DNA from: Bacillus sp. BP-3
GTDB lineage: Bacteria > Bacillota > Bacilli > Bacillales > Bacillaceae_G
Assembly (NCBI RefSeq): GCF_028401955.1
Contig: NZ_JAQOTJ010000008.1
Location: 1-64,000 of the forward strand
Direction of reading: 5' to 3'
DNA: 64,000 nucleotides
The translations under genes were made by a program, and so were the position numbers. Within the stretch, counting starts at the first letter, position 1. Every line of letters begins with the position of its first letter. Of the stretch, positions 7,527-17,487 are shown piece after piece. The notes beneath the pieces were generated by a model. It was not told the DNA's origin. It saw nothing but the letters and a program-made list of their open reading frames with translations, and made no database searches.

Positions 7527-9044
7527 ATGACGATTGCTACATATGAAGTAGAGAAAGAATTTTTAGCATATGTGAAAAAGATAGAAAATTATGGGGAAGC
7601 ATTAAGCCTAATATTTTGGGATTTACGAACGGGGGCACCAAAGAAAGGTGTCGATCAACGTTCGGAAGTAATAGGAATGCTTTCATCAGAGGTGTTTTCA
7701 TTATCGACTTCTGATGAGATGGAAAGATATTTAAAAGAATTAGAACAGCTAATTGCAGATAATAAAATTTCTAAAACAACGAAGAAAATTGTAGAAGAGT
7801 GCCGCAAAGAGTATGATCGGAATAAAGAAATTCCACAGGCCGAGTATGAAGAATTTGTCAAATTACAAGCAAAATCGGAAAGCATTTGGGTAGAAGCTCG
7901 TGAAAAATCTGATTTTGAAATGTTTCGACCATACTTAGAAAAAATTGTTGAATATAAGAAGAAATTTATTACATATTGGGGTTATGAAACTTATAAATAT
8001 AATACGCTTTTAGATATGTATGAGCCAGGTATTACGGTAGAAGTGTTAGATCATGTATTTGGACAACTACGTGAGCGTATTGTTCCGCTTGTAAAAGAAA
8101 TTTCCAAGTCCGATAAAGAATTAAAAACAAATGCTTTATTTGAATATTTTTCAAAAGAACAACAAAAGAATTTCACTTTAGGGTTACTAAAACAGTTAAA
8201 TTATAATTTCGAGGCCGGTCGCCTAGATGAAACGATACATCCTTTTGAAATTACATTAAATAGAGGAGATGTTCGCATTACGACTCGTTATGATGAGAAT
8301 GACTTCCGCATGGCAGTTTTCGGAACGATTCATGAGTGTGGACATGCTGTATATGAACAAAATATTTCAGAAGAATTAGAAGGTACACCGCTTTGCAGTG
8401 GTACATCAATGGGAATTCACGAATCACAATCACTATTCTTTGAAAACTTTATTGGACGTAATAAATCATTTTGGAAGAAGAATTATGATGTATTGAAACA
8501 ATTTAGTGATGGACAATTTGAAAACGTATCTGTAAATGAATTCTATGATGCGATTAATGAATCAAAGCCTTCCTTTATACGTATTGAGGCAGATGAACTT
8601 ACATATCCCCTTCATGTTATGGTTCGTTATGAACTGGAGAAAGAATTGTTTGATGGCACATTACAGGTGAAAGACTTACCAGCAGCATGGAATGATAAAA
8701 TGGAAAGTTATTTAGGTATACGTCCAGAAACGGATGCACAGGGTGTACTGCAAGATGTGCATTGGTCAGATGGATCGTTTGGTTACTTCCCATCTTATGC
8801 ACTTGGCTATATGTATGCAGCGCAATTTAAACATAAGATGTTAGAAGAGATTCCGAACTTTGATGTATTACTAGAGGAAGGAAACGTGACGCCAATTCGT
8901 GAATGGTTAACTAAAAACATTCACCAATATGGAAAGATGAAGAAGCCTTTAGAAATTTTACAAGATGTAACGGGTGAAGGATTGAATGCGAACTATTTAG
9001 CGGATTATTTAGAGGCGAAGTATAAAGAGATTTATGAATTATAA
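7527..9044 (+). CDS. ypwA: Metallocarboxypeptidase, M32 family
   Basis: 505 residues, the normal length for M32 thermostable carboxypeptidase 1. The zinc motif HECGH is at residues 269-273 (HExxH) with the third ligand region GIHESQS about 25 residues later. Other family signatures are DVRITTRYDENDF before the zinc site and IRIEADELTYPLH near 355. It removes C-terminal residues from peptides in the cytoplasm. AAAGGAGG precedes the ATG. It follows ypvA as in B. subtilis. Confidence 0.95.
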   Translation: MTIATYEVEKEFLAYVKKIENYGEALSLIFWDLRTGAPKKGVDQRSEVIGMLSSEVFSLSTSDEMERYLKELEQLIADNKISKTTKKIVEECRKEYDRNKEIPQAEYEEFVKLQAKSESIWVEAREKSDFEMFRPYLEKIVEYKKKFITYWGYETYKYNTLLDMYEPGITVEVLDHVFGQLRERIVPLVKEISKSDKELKTNALFEYFSKEQQKNFTLGLLKQLNYNFEAGRLDETIHPFEITLNRGDVRITTRYDENDFRMAVFGTIHECGHAVYEQNISEELEGTPLCSGTSMGIHESQSLFFENFIGRNKSFWKKNYDVLKQFSDGQFENVSVNEFYDAINESKPSFIRIEADELTYPLHVMVRYELEKELFDGTLQVKDLPAAWNDKMESYLGIRPETDAQGVLQDVHWSDGSFGYFPSYALGYMYAAQFKHKMLEEIPNFDVLLEEGNVTPIREWLTKNIHQYGKMKKPLEILQDVTGEGLNANYLADYLEAKYKEIYEL

Positions 9045-9056
9045 AGTGAAACTTTA

Positions 9057-9110
9057 ATCAGTGGGGGCTTCATCTCCCACTGATTATCAGCCCTCACCAG
9101 TCGGGCTTTT
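9057..9110 (+). terminator. Double hairpin after ypwA
   Basis: AATCAGTGGG/CCCACTGATT (9057-9066 with 9076-9085) has no T-run. It is followed by AGCCC/GGGCT (9089-9093 with 9103-9107), which ends in TTTT. Confidence 0.6.
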
Positions 9111-9117
9111 ACGGCAG

Positions 9118-9314
9118 TTTATTTCCCAGCTAAATTCTTAAGAAAAACGGAAGCGGCTTGCTCAGAATCGCAGGGCGCCCACGCACCCGATAGAGAGGTG
9201 CTTTTTGCCTCGTCCGAGCGGGCGAAACGACCGGAGATTCTAGCCGCTAGAGTTGGATAATGCTTTACCAAATTTTGAGGTGGGAGTATTACTACCCACG
9301 AATAACCGGATAAA
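9118..9314. repeat. Candidate MITE or bcr-type repeat, GC-rich, TTTAT/ATAAA ends
   Basis: About 197 bases with clearly higher GC than the flanks, no convincing ORF, and ends TTTAT (9118) and ATAAA (9310). It holds several internal palindromes (GTGGGAGTATTACTACCCAC at 9280-9299; CTAGCCGCTAG near 9242). This suits a small non-coding mobile repeat such as the bcr elements described in the B. cereus group, but I cannot match it to a specific one. Confidence 0.45.
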
Positions 9315-9320
9315 AAGGAA

Positions 9321-9349
9321 AAGGAGCTGCAACGAAGCAGCTCCTTTTT
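9321..9349 (+). terminator. Hairpin with T-run before the GNAT gene
   Basis: AAGGAGCTGC/GCAGCTCCTT (9321-9330 with 9337-9346) then T-run. No gene directly upstream on the plus strand uses it, so it may belong to the repeat or to a small transcript. Confidence 0.65.
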
Positions 9350-9370
9350 GTGAACTAGGGGGGATAAGCG

Positions 9371-9850
9371 GTGGATTATACCTTTAGAGTAATGACACAA
9401 GAGGAGGCAAGGGAAATCGCATATAATTGGCATTATGAAGAGGAATATTCTTTTTACGATATGGAAGCAGACATGGAAGATTTAGAAGAGTTTTTAAACT
9501 ATGAAATGAGAGAAGACACTACATTTATAGTTCAGGAAAATGATATGCTGGTTGGTTTTTTTAGTTTTCATAAAATAGATAATCAAACAGTTGAAATTGG
9601 GTTAGGAATGAGACCTGATAGAACAGGGACTGGTCTTGGATTAAAATTTGTAAAGGCTGGGTTAGCCTTTAGTAAAGAGAAATATCAACCTAAATATATA
9701 ACGCTATCAGTTGCGACATTTAATGAAAGAGCGATTAAAGTATATAAAAAGGCGGGATTTGAAGCGGTTGGTACATTTGTTCAAGAGACAAATGGTAGTT
9801 GCTTTGAGTTTCTGAGAATGATTTATTCGACCTCATGTTCATCAAGTTAA
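9371..9850 (+). CDS. GNAT-family N-acetyltransferase
   Basis: 159 residues with the GNAT fold. Motif A, the acetyl-CoA binding loop, is IGLGMRPDRTGTGLGLKFV (about 76-94), close to the R/Q-x-x-G-x-G/A consensus, and motif B includes NERAIKVYKKAGFEAVG (about 118-134). The start is GTG at 9371 with AGGGGGG upstream. The substrate cannot be told from sequence. Confidence 0.85.
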   Translation: MDYTFRVMTQEEAREIAYNWHYEEEYSFYDMEADMEDLEEFLNYEMREDTTFIVQENDMLVGFFSFHKIDNQTVEIGLGMRPDRTGTGLGLKFVKAGLAFSKEKYQPKYITLSVATFNERAIKVYKKAGFEAVGTFVQETNGSCFEFLRMIYSTSCSSS

Positions 9851-9996
9851 AAAATAAAAAGATAGTAAAATAAATAACGGATCCTTTAACGTACAGGGAA
9901 CCAGTTTACATATATCGAATATGCTTCTAAATGTACAATTAAAGTAAAACAGGAAAACTCGTAAAGTACTTTCAATACGATTTGTGCTTGAGTGTG

Positions 9997-10830
9997 ATGA
10001 AGGGATTGTGTGATAAATTGAGTAAATCCAGTGAAAAAAGTAGATTTGAGAAAAAATTCACAGAAAATGTTATTGAGGTGGCAGCTGTCACAGGGGCATC
10101 GGGAATTGGTGCGGGAAAAGCAGGTAGCGACATTTTATGGACTGCGTCAATTAATTTGATCGCATGGAAAGATTTATATAACAATGAAACTGTTATAAAA
10201 GAAGAGCTACGACTTGAATGGTTAGTTGATGATGAAGAATTGAAACAATCAAGAGAAGTTTTAAAAGAGAATGCAGTTGTGAGATTACAGGTGCGTAGAG
10301 CAGAAAATTCGATGATGCTTGTCAAGGTTCTAGAAACATTATATAGAGATGATGAGTTGGAGATAATATTACAAGATTCGATGAAGCCGGTTTACTATAA
10401 TGATGAGATGTTCGGCGGATTTTTACTAAATAAAAGAGTTAAAGTTTTTGAAAAGAGAATTTCTTGGGTTGGTGAAGAGTGTAATTTGGATTTTGATTGG
10501 AATGAAGACCAGAATAATATGAAGTCAGCGCTAGAAACAGCATATGTACTTTTTAAGGGGCAGGATGAATGGAACAAGAAAATTAAAATGTATGCTTCAG
10601 AAGAACTAGTGGAATTAGCAAATGATTGGCTACAGGATTATGATGAGAAAGAGATCAATGAGATTACAAAAGAAATGTTTATGGATTTAATGAAACTAGA
10701 CAGCATAAGTGTTTATCCGGAAGGTGATTTTGAGATGTTCTTCTTTGATGGGGATATGTTTTTAGGGCATTGTATCATTGTAGATGGAAATATTAATGGG
10801 ATTCTCAATTCGGCTGATATTGCAGGTTAA
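9997..10830 (+). CDS. DUF2262 domain protein
   Basis: About 277 residues, soluble. The C-terminal half carries the DUF2262 pattern: KIKMYASEELVELANDW (about 198-214), ITKEMFMDLMKLDSISVYPE, then FEMFFFDGDMFLGHCIIVDG and a final ADIAG. The N-terminal region includes VAAVTGASGIGAGKAGSD, which only loosely resembles a glycine-rich loop and should not be read as a P-loop. No good ribosome binding site precedes ATG 9997, and the first codons may not be real, so the true start may differ. Function unknown. Confidence 0.65.
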   Translation: MKGLCDKLSKSSEKSRFEKKFTENVIEVAAVTGASGIGAGKAGSDILWTASINLIAWKDLYNNETVIKEELRLEWLVDDEELKQSREVLKENAVVRLQVRRAENSMMLVKVLETLYRDDELEIILQDSMKPVYYNDEMFGGFLLNKRVKVFEKRISWVGEECNLDFDWNEDQNNMKSALETAYVLFKGQDEWNKKIKMYASEELVELANDWLQDYDEKEINEITKEMFMDLMKLDSISVYPEGDFEMFFFDGDMFLGHCIIVDGNINGILNSADIAG

Positions 10831-11002
10831 ATGTGTGAAGTGAATGATTGGTGAGAAATAAAAAAACGAATGACTTATCATTTGTAGTGGAGTTAATTCA
10901 TAATCAGGTACATTTTTTCTAGGTAAAAGCAAATTTTTTAACATAAGATGAATTCGATTTAAGTCTGCAGGTACATGGATGAAATTGTTACGCTTGAAAT
11001 GA

Positions 11003-11028
11003 AGCAGAGGGGTACCCCTCTGCTTTTT
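11003..11028. terminator. Palindromic terminator between convergent genes
   Basis: Perfect AGCAGAGGGG/CCCCTCTGCT stem around TA, T-run on the plus side. It lies three bases past the end of the oxidase unit and downstream of the DUF2262 gene. Confidence 0.85.
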
Positions 11029-11030
11029 AC

Positions 11031-12680
11031 TTACCACAATTTAAACCCTTTCGAACCAGGCGGGGCATTTTGAATCATATCTATAAACGGAATTGTGTAT
11101 GCGAATAAAATAAGCAGTGCTGTAATGCCGAGCCATAGTTTCCAATTCTCGAAGACAATTGGTGGTTGATCAGATGCATCAGATACTTCTGCAACCGGAA
11201 ATTCAGTATGGCCTTTTGGAGCGAAGAAAGCAAGGTCTAAGAAAATAATGATAGCTAAAATAATACCGACAAATAAAATCGTGCCGCCAACTGCTTGGGC
11301 AATTTGATATGGTATCCATTCAACTGCTTGCGGTGCATTGCCGTATGTGGAAAAAGAAGAGCGACGCGGAGCTCCTAATAATCCAGCAAAGTGCATCCCA
11401 GCGGACATAAATAGCATTCCAAGTGTCCATACGCAAGTTTGAATCATCGCAAGGCGATTCATTTCTTTTGTCATAACACGTCCTGTTAAATGGGGAATCA
11501 GCCAATAGCCAATGCCGAAGAATGTTAGTACGACAGATGTAGCCAACGTTAAATGAAAATGTCCTGTTATCCAAATTGTATTGTGAACCACTTGGTTTAA
11601 TTGATGACTTGCATTCACTAGCCCGCCTGCTCCTGCTGGAATAAACATAAGCATTCCAACGAACGGTGCAAAAAATCTAGCGTCAGACCATGGAAGCATA
11701 CGAAGCCAGCCGAATAGGCTAGTTGCTCCTCTTGAACGTCCATATTGTTCAAATGATGCAAATAGAGAGAATGCAGTCATTAATGAAGGGATAATAACCA
11801 TAAATGTTAAAACAACTTGTAAGTATTTCCATCCTGGGTCAATTCCAGGTTCTGTTAACTGGTGATGAAATCCAACTGGAACGGAAAATAATAAGAATAA
11901 AATAAATGATAAACGAGCGAGAGAATCACTAAAGATTTTTCCACCAATAATTTTTGGGATCATGACATACCATGCCATGTAAGCAGGAAGAAGCCAAAAA
12001 TAGACGAGTGGATGGCCGAAGTACCAAAATAATGTTCTACTAACAAGAACATCAATTTTATCAACGATGCCTAAGCTCCAAGGAATGAATTGTACGAGTG
12101 CTGTGGCAGCAACGCCAAGAGTTGCAACGAGCCAAAGTAGCATTGTAATAACAGCCATGAAGCTCAGTAAGGGACCAACTTTTCCTTTATTGTGTTTTTT
12201 CCATGTGTGATAGTGAGCAAACATTGCAAAACCGCTAAACCAACTGCCGACAATAACGAGGGTAAGACCGATGTAAAAAGCAGGATGAGCCTTTAACGGA
12301 GCATAAAATGTATAGAGCACGGTAGCCTTATTTAATAGTATGAAAATAGCAGTAATGGCGGTTCCAATTGTCATAAGCCAAAAACCAATCCAACCGGTCC
12401 TGCGCACTCCTTTTGAAAGAGTGCCTGTTGTTTTGCTCATACAAGCAAATAAAAAGCCGATAATAAAAAATGTTGTTAATACGAGTCCTAGTAATACGCC
12501 GTGTGTTGTTAACACTTGATAATAACCGATTCCAGCTGGAAGGTTAAACTTTCCAGAACGGACAAGTACTTGTAATAGTCCACATAATCCACCTAAAAAT
12601 AGAGCGATAAATGCAACATGAATATGAGCCATTGCTAATTTTGCATCTCGTTTACTTATTTTATCTTGCAGTGCGATCAT
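11031..12680 (-). CDS. cbaA: ba3-type cytochrome c oxidase subunit I
   Basis: 549 residues with about 13 membrane helices. Heme and copper ligands are visible: HGVLLG in helix II, WYFGHPLVYFWLLP (CuB His and a nearby Tyr, about 218-231), FHHQ and TGHFHLT (about 375-381) for high- and low-spin heme. The sequence is of the B-family (ba3) type rather than caa3. It reduces oxygen at the membrane and pumps protons with high oxygen affinity. It overlaps the subunit II stop by ATGA, so the two are translationally coupled. Confidence 0.92.
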   Translation of the reverse strand: MIALQDKISKRDAKLAMAHIHVAFIALFLGGLCGLLQVLVRSGKFNLPAGIGYYQVLTTHGVLLGLVLTTFFIIGFLFACMSKTTGTLSKGVRRTGWIGFWLMTIGTAITAIFILLNKATVLYTFYAPLKAHPAFYIGLTLVIVGSWFSGFAMFAHYHTWKKHNKGKVGPLLSFMAVITMLLWLVATLGVAATALVQFIPWSLGIVDKIDVLVSRTLFWYFGHPLVYFWLLPAYMAWYVMIPKIIGGKIFSDSLARLSFILFLLFSVPVGFHHQLTEPGIDPGWKYLQVVLTFMVIIPSLMTAFSLFASFEQYGRSRGATSLFGWLRMLPWSDARFFAPFVGMLMFIPAGAGGLVNASHQLNQVVHNTIWITGHFHLTLATSVVLTFFGIGYWLIPHLTGRVMTKEMNRLAMIQTCVWTLGMLFMSAGMHFAGLLGAPRRSSFSTYGNAPQAVEWIPYQIAQAVGGTILFVGIILAIIIFLDLAFFAPKGHTEFPVAEVSDASDQPPIVFENWKLWLGITALLILFAYTIPFIDMIQNAPPGSKGFKLW

Positions 12681-13150
12681 TTGTCAGTCACCTCTACTTT
12701 CGCGCTCATCATATGATGGCCTGTTCCGCAATATTCATTACACACAATTAAATACTCACCAGCTTTTTGAAACACTTGAGAAGCTGTGCTCACATAGCCA
12801 GGTTCAATCATCATATTCACATTTGTTCCTGCAATTTCAAAGCCGTGTACAACATCTTTCGTTGCGACAACAAAGTCAACTTTGGCGCCTTTTGGCACTT
12901 TAATGACATTCGGTGTAAAGGAAAAAGCTTGTGAAACAATTGTTACTTGATAATGATCTTTACCGACTTGTTTTACACCAGGATGATCAAAAGGAGCAGT
13001 CGCATTTACTTTTTCTGGATCGATTGTCGTTAAGCAGCTAGGCGGCTGGTTTCCCATATAAAACGCACTGACTCCAATTACAGCTAAAAATACAAATAAT
13101 GAACCGATACCGAAAATGAGCCAAATTTTTTCGTATTTATGCAAGTGCAT
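12677..13150 (-). CDS. cbaB: ba3-type cytochrome c oxidase subunit II
   Basis: 157 residues: one N-terminal membrane helix (about 10-32), then a cupredoxin domain. The CuA motif is IVCNEYCGTGHHMM (about 136-149), with the upstream His ligand in VVHGFEI (about 100). This is the short ba3 type of subunit II without a fused cytochrome c. The ATG at 13150 has AAGGGGGA upstream. It lies between the subunit IIa micro-gene and subunit I. Confidence 0.92.
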   Translation of the reverse strand: MHLHKYEKIWLIFGIGSLFVFLAVIGVSAFYMGNQPPSCLTTIDPEKVNATAPFDHPGVKQVGKDHYQVTIVSQAFSFTPNVIKVPKGAKVDFVVATKDVVHGFEIAGTNVNMMIEPGYVSTASQVFQKAGEYLIVCNEYCGTGHHMMSAKVEVTDK

Positions 13151-13180
13151 ATCTCATTTCCCCCTTGTTTCTGAGTAACG

Positions 13181-13327
13181 CTACAATCGATTTAAAAAAA
13201 TTTGATATACACTAAACCATGTGAAGATTAAAAAGAAGCCGAGGAAAAAAACAAAAATTAATGTACCTTTGAGTGAGCTCTCTTTTTGTTTTCTCTTCAT
13301 CAATTGTTGTAATTTACGTTCTCCCAT
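13181..13327 (-). CDS. ba3 oxidase subunit IIa micro-protein (48 residues)
   Basis: Reading the minus strand, ATG at 13327 runs 48 codons to TAG at 13181. The product starts MGERKLQQLMKRKQKESSLK and continues with one hydrophobic helix (GTLIFVFFLGFFLIFTWF). GGGAGGGAG precedes the start at good spacing. Size, single helix and position before subunits II and I match cytochrome oxidase subunit 2A of ba3 enzymes, which completes the broken helix of the short subunit II. First gene of the three-gene unit. Confidence 0.8.
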   Translation of the reverse strand: MGERKLQQLMKRKQKESSLKGTLIFVFFLGFFLIFTWFSVYQIFLNRL

Positions 13328-13710
13328 GTTTCTCCCTCCCTGAGAAAGTGAATCTTACATTTTTATGATACAAAAAATTCTGATAATTTCTATATTGTTA
13401 GCGCTGCTTTCAAAAAATGTTCATTGATATAATTAAAACTATGTTCATGATGAAAAGTTGATAAATCGTGATTTATTACTGATTTTGTAATGAAGAAATG
13501 TGAAAAAAATGTGAAGTTCATATTGAATTTGCGATATGACTAAGGACATTGATTTTGAAATTTGTGGATTATGATTATAGAATGAAAAAGACTATAAAAG
13601 TCGAACGAAATTGGTTGGGAAATGATTTTTTGTACGTGTTTTTTTAAGAGGATACTTTTCAAAGTGAAAAAAGTACGTTATAATCCTTCTATAAAATAAA
13701 TAAGTTAGCA
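13328..13710. other. Divergent control region oxidase / xpt
   Basis: About 380 AT-rich bases holding the promoters for the oxidase unit (leftward) and for the guanine riboswitch transcript (rightward). No further gene or RNA family was recognised. Confidence 0.4.
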
Positions 13711-13784
13711 ACACTCATATAATCGCAGGGATATGGCCTGCAAGTTTCTACCGAGGTACCGTAAATGCTTCGACTATGAGTGAG
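13711..13784 (+). promoter_or_regulatory. Guanine riboswitch (purine aptamer)
   Basis: ACACTCATATAATCGC opens the P1/J1-2 region, GATATGGCC...TTTCTACC gives the J2-3 core, CCGTAAATG the L3 region and CGACTATGAGTG closes P1. The specificity base before the final UAU is C (13774), which pairs with guanine or hypoxanthine rather than adenine. It lies about 120 bases upstream of xpt, and a terminator follows, so it should switch transcription off when guanine is plentiful. Confidence 0.97.
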
Positions 13785-13821
13785 GACGAATATATTGCTA
13801 TAGTTGCATTCTTTTTTTGCA

Positions 13822-13878
13822 AGCTCCAAAAGCACGTCCCTCACTTGTATTGGGTGAAGGCCGCTTTTGGAGTTTTTT
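13822..13878 (+). terminator. xpt attenuator terminator
   Basis: GCTCCAAAAGC pairs with GCTTTTGGAG across a long loop, then TTTTTT. It is the expression platform of the guanine riboswitch. Confidence 0.9.
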
Positions 13879-13887
13879 ATTGCATAA

Positions 13888-15818
<1,931 letters not shown>

Positions 15819-15821
15819 GAG

Positions 15822-15860
15822 AAAGCAATGTCTCAAGATGAGACACTGCTTTGTTTTTTT
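15822..15860. terminator. Shared terminator pbuX / DUF418 gene
   Basis: AAAGCAATGTCTC/GAGACACTGCTTT stem (15822-15834 with 15840-15852) and T-run. The stem includes the stop codon of the convergent DUF418 gene. Confidence 0.85.
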
Positions 15861-16999
15861 AGTGGCATGCTTTTTCCATATGTACCAAGACGCCAAATAT
15901 ATTCAAGCGGTCCATATTGATAACGAGAGAGCCACCAGCGGCTAATAAAGATTTGAATGATATAGAAGCTAATGCAAAAAAGTATACCGCCCCATAGTGG
16001 GAACGTGATATTCATTTTAAATAGTAATCCAAATACGAATAACGTGACGATCGTTTGCGAGATATAGTTCGTTAATGCCATGCGGCCAACATATTGGAAA
16101 GGACGGAATACCTTTTGCCATTTCGCATGCTGCAAGAGACGCATAAGTGTAAAAATATAAAAAATGAATAGTGTCTTTCCACTTAGTGTAATAAAGGAAA
16201 TCATTGAAAATGGTACGTATAGTTCGTTCATAGTAAAGTAGGTAATAATAATCCCCCATGTTGGTAAAGTAGCAAGGAAGGTAATGATTTGCCATTTCTT
16301 AAGTTTTGTATCAATCTCGTTTACGCGGCGAAACATTTCTTTCTTTCCGGCATATAGACCGAGTAAAAAGAGACCAACTGTTTCTGGTAGCATGATTAGA
16401 GAACCGCTAATTTCTTCTGAGTAAAAAGTAGTAAAGCGATCTTGAACTTGTAAGTTCCAATCTAACAATGGAACGACAGGTGCAGATAAAGCGTCAAGTG
16501 CTCCAGGTGTCATATTTAGTGCTACTAAATTTAACATCAACACAAAAAGTTCCCAAATACTTAACAAAACAAGCGACCAAATTAATAAAGTTTTTGGCTG
16601 TCTTTTATAAAATAATAGCAGTACCAATCCACTTATTGCGTAATTATGTAATATGTCGCCGTCCCAAAGTAGTACATAATGTAAAAATCCGAATAAAAAT
16701 AAAATAAGAAGTCTTCGTATAAATAATAATTTTGGATGATTTGTTTTTCCTTCTGCGCGCTTCATAAAAATATAAAAGCCAAGACCAAATAAAAAAGAAA
16801 AGATAGTGTAAAATTTTGTTTGGACAAATAGATCATAAAATAATCGGATGTAACGATCAAATCCTTCGTAAACAGTCGTTAAATCTCGAGACTCGATTCC
16901 AGCTAACGTAGGCCAATTTACAAGGAAAATACCCAAAATAGCAATCCCTCGTATCATATCAATAGAATGAATTCTTTCATTTTGTGAAATGCTGTTCAT
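15833..16999 (-). CDS. DUF418 membrane protein (YeiB-like)
   Basis: 388 residues with about nine to ten membrane helices. The N-terminus RIHSIDMIRGIAILGIFLVN is the conserved opening of the family (R-x-x-x-x-D-x-x-R-G), and the DUF418 segment lies in the C-terminal half (about 225-375, YVGRMALTNYISQTI). These belong to the acyltransferase-3/OpgC-like fold class; the substrate is unknown. AAGGAGATGAAAT precedes the ATG. Single-gene unit convergent with pbuX. Confidence 0.85.
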   Translation of the reverse strand: MNSISQNERIHSIDMIRGIAILGIFLVNWPTLAGIESRDLTTVYEGFDRYIRLFYDLFVQTKFYTIFSFLFGLGFYIFMKRAEGKTNHPKLLFIRRLLILFLFGFLHYVLLWDGDILHNYAISGLVLLLFYKRQPKTLLIWSLVLLSIWELFVLMLNLVALNMTPGALDALSAPVVPLLDWNLQVQDRFTTFYSEEISGSLIMLPETVGLFLLGLYAGKKEMFRRVNEIDTKLKKWQIITFLATLPTWGIIITYFTMNELYVPFSMISFITLSGKTLFIFYIFTLMRLLQHAKWQKVFRPFQYVGRMALTNYISQTIVTLFVFGLLFKMNITFPLWGGILFCISFYIIQIFISRWWLSRYQYGPLEYIWRLGTYGKSMPLKKQSSVSS

Positions 17000-17150
17000 A
17001 TTTCATCTCCTTACCGATATTTCTTTCAGTATAATACAGGATGAATTGTAAAGGATATATATTTCCAAAATTTTCAACTGTTAACAATTCACCTGTGAGT
17101 TATAATAAAAATGCACAACAATCTACAATTCCTTTAAAACAGGCAGTATG

Positions 17151-17180
17151 AAAGCTCTCTAAAAGGGAGCTTTTCTTTTT
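17151..17180 (+). terminator. Orphan terminator hairpin
   Basis: AAAGCTCTC/GGGAGCTTT stem (17151-17159 with 17165-17173) and T-run. No plus-strand gene lies upstream. A TATAAT at 17101-17106 hints at a transcript of about 70 nt ending here, but no good -35 was found. Confidence 0.6.
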
Positions 17181-17190
17181 TAAATATATA

Positions 17191-17246
17191 TTGATAATCA
17201 TTCTCTTTAATGATACAATATCTTTAAAATTGATAATCATTATCAA
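17191..17246 (+). promoter_or_regulatory. Fur-controlled promoter with two Fur boxes
   Basis: TTGATA (17191-17196), 17 bases, TACAAT (17214-17219). The -35 lies in a partial Fur box TTGATAATCATTCTC (17191-17205). A perfect palindromic Fur box TTGATAATCATTATCAA follows at 17230-17246, just after the expected start site. Strong evidence of iron repression. Confidence 0.85.
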
Positions 17247-17265
17247 AAAGTAAGGTGTGATAAAT

Positions 17266-17352
17266 ATGGTATATGCATTTTTAGGAGGAACAATTGTTTT
17301 ATATGCAGTTGTCACAAAGCATGTGTTACATCGAGTAGGAGCAACTAAATAA
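17266..17352 (+). CDS. Fur-regulated 28-residue membrane micropeptide
   Basis: ATG 17266 follows AAGGTG by about eight bases and gives 28 codons: MVYAFLGGTIVLYAVVTKHV then a basic tail (LHRVGATK). It is one hydrophobic helix plus a Lys/His/Arg end. The perfect Fur box directly upstream and the terminator directly downstream make it a stand-alone iron-starvation gene. B. subtilis has small Fur-regulated peptides (FbpA, FbpB, FbpC) that assist the FsrA sRNA; whether this is an FbpC counterpart or something new cannot be told. Confidence 0.7.
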   Translation: MVYAFLGGTIVLYAVVTKHVLHRVGATK

Positions 17353-17370
17353 TGAACTATACTACATAGA

Positions 17371-17412
17371 AATCCTTTTCGTTTCCACGGAGAATGAAAA
17401 GGATTTTTTTAT
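17371..17412 (+). terminator. Terminator of the micropeptide gene
   Basis: AATCCTTTTC/GAAAAGGATT stem (17371-17380 with 17396-17405) and a T-run. Confidence 0.9.
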
Positions 17413-17487
17413 TTTTTTACTGTGAAGATGCTGAAAATTTAGTAATATAAGAGATGGATACATCATGGAATAAAGGGGCACGAGGGG

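Noticed and set aside
9119-9433. Minus-strand ORF of 104 codons
   Set aside because: It spans the GC-rich repeat and a terminator and enters the GNAT gene; no start site or family match.
10054-10140. Possible P-loop (GASGIGAGKAG) in the DUF2262 protein
   Set aside because: Spacing does not fit GxxxxGK[ST] followed by a Walker B; likely a chance Gly-rich stretch.
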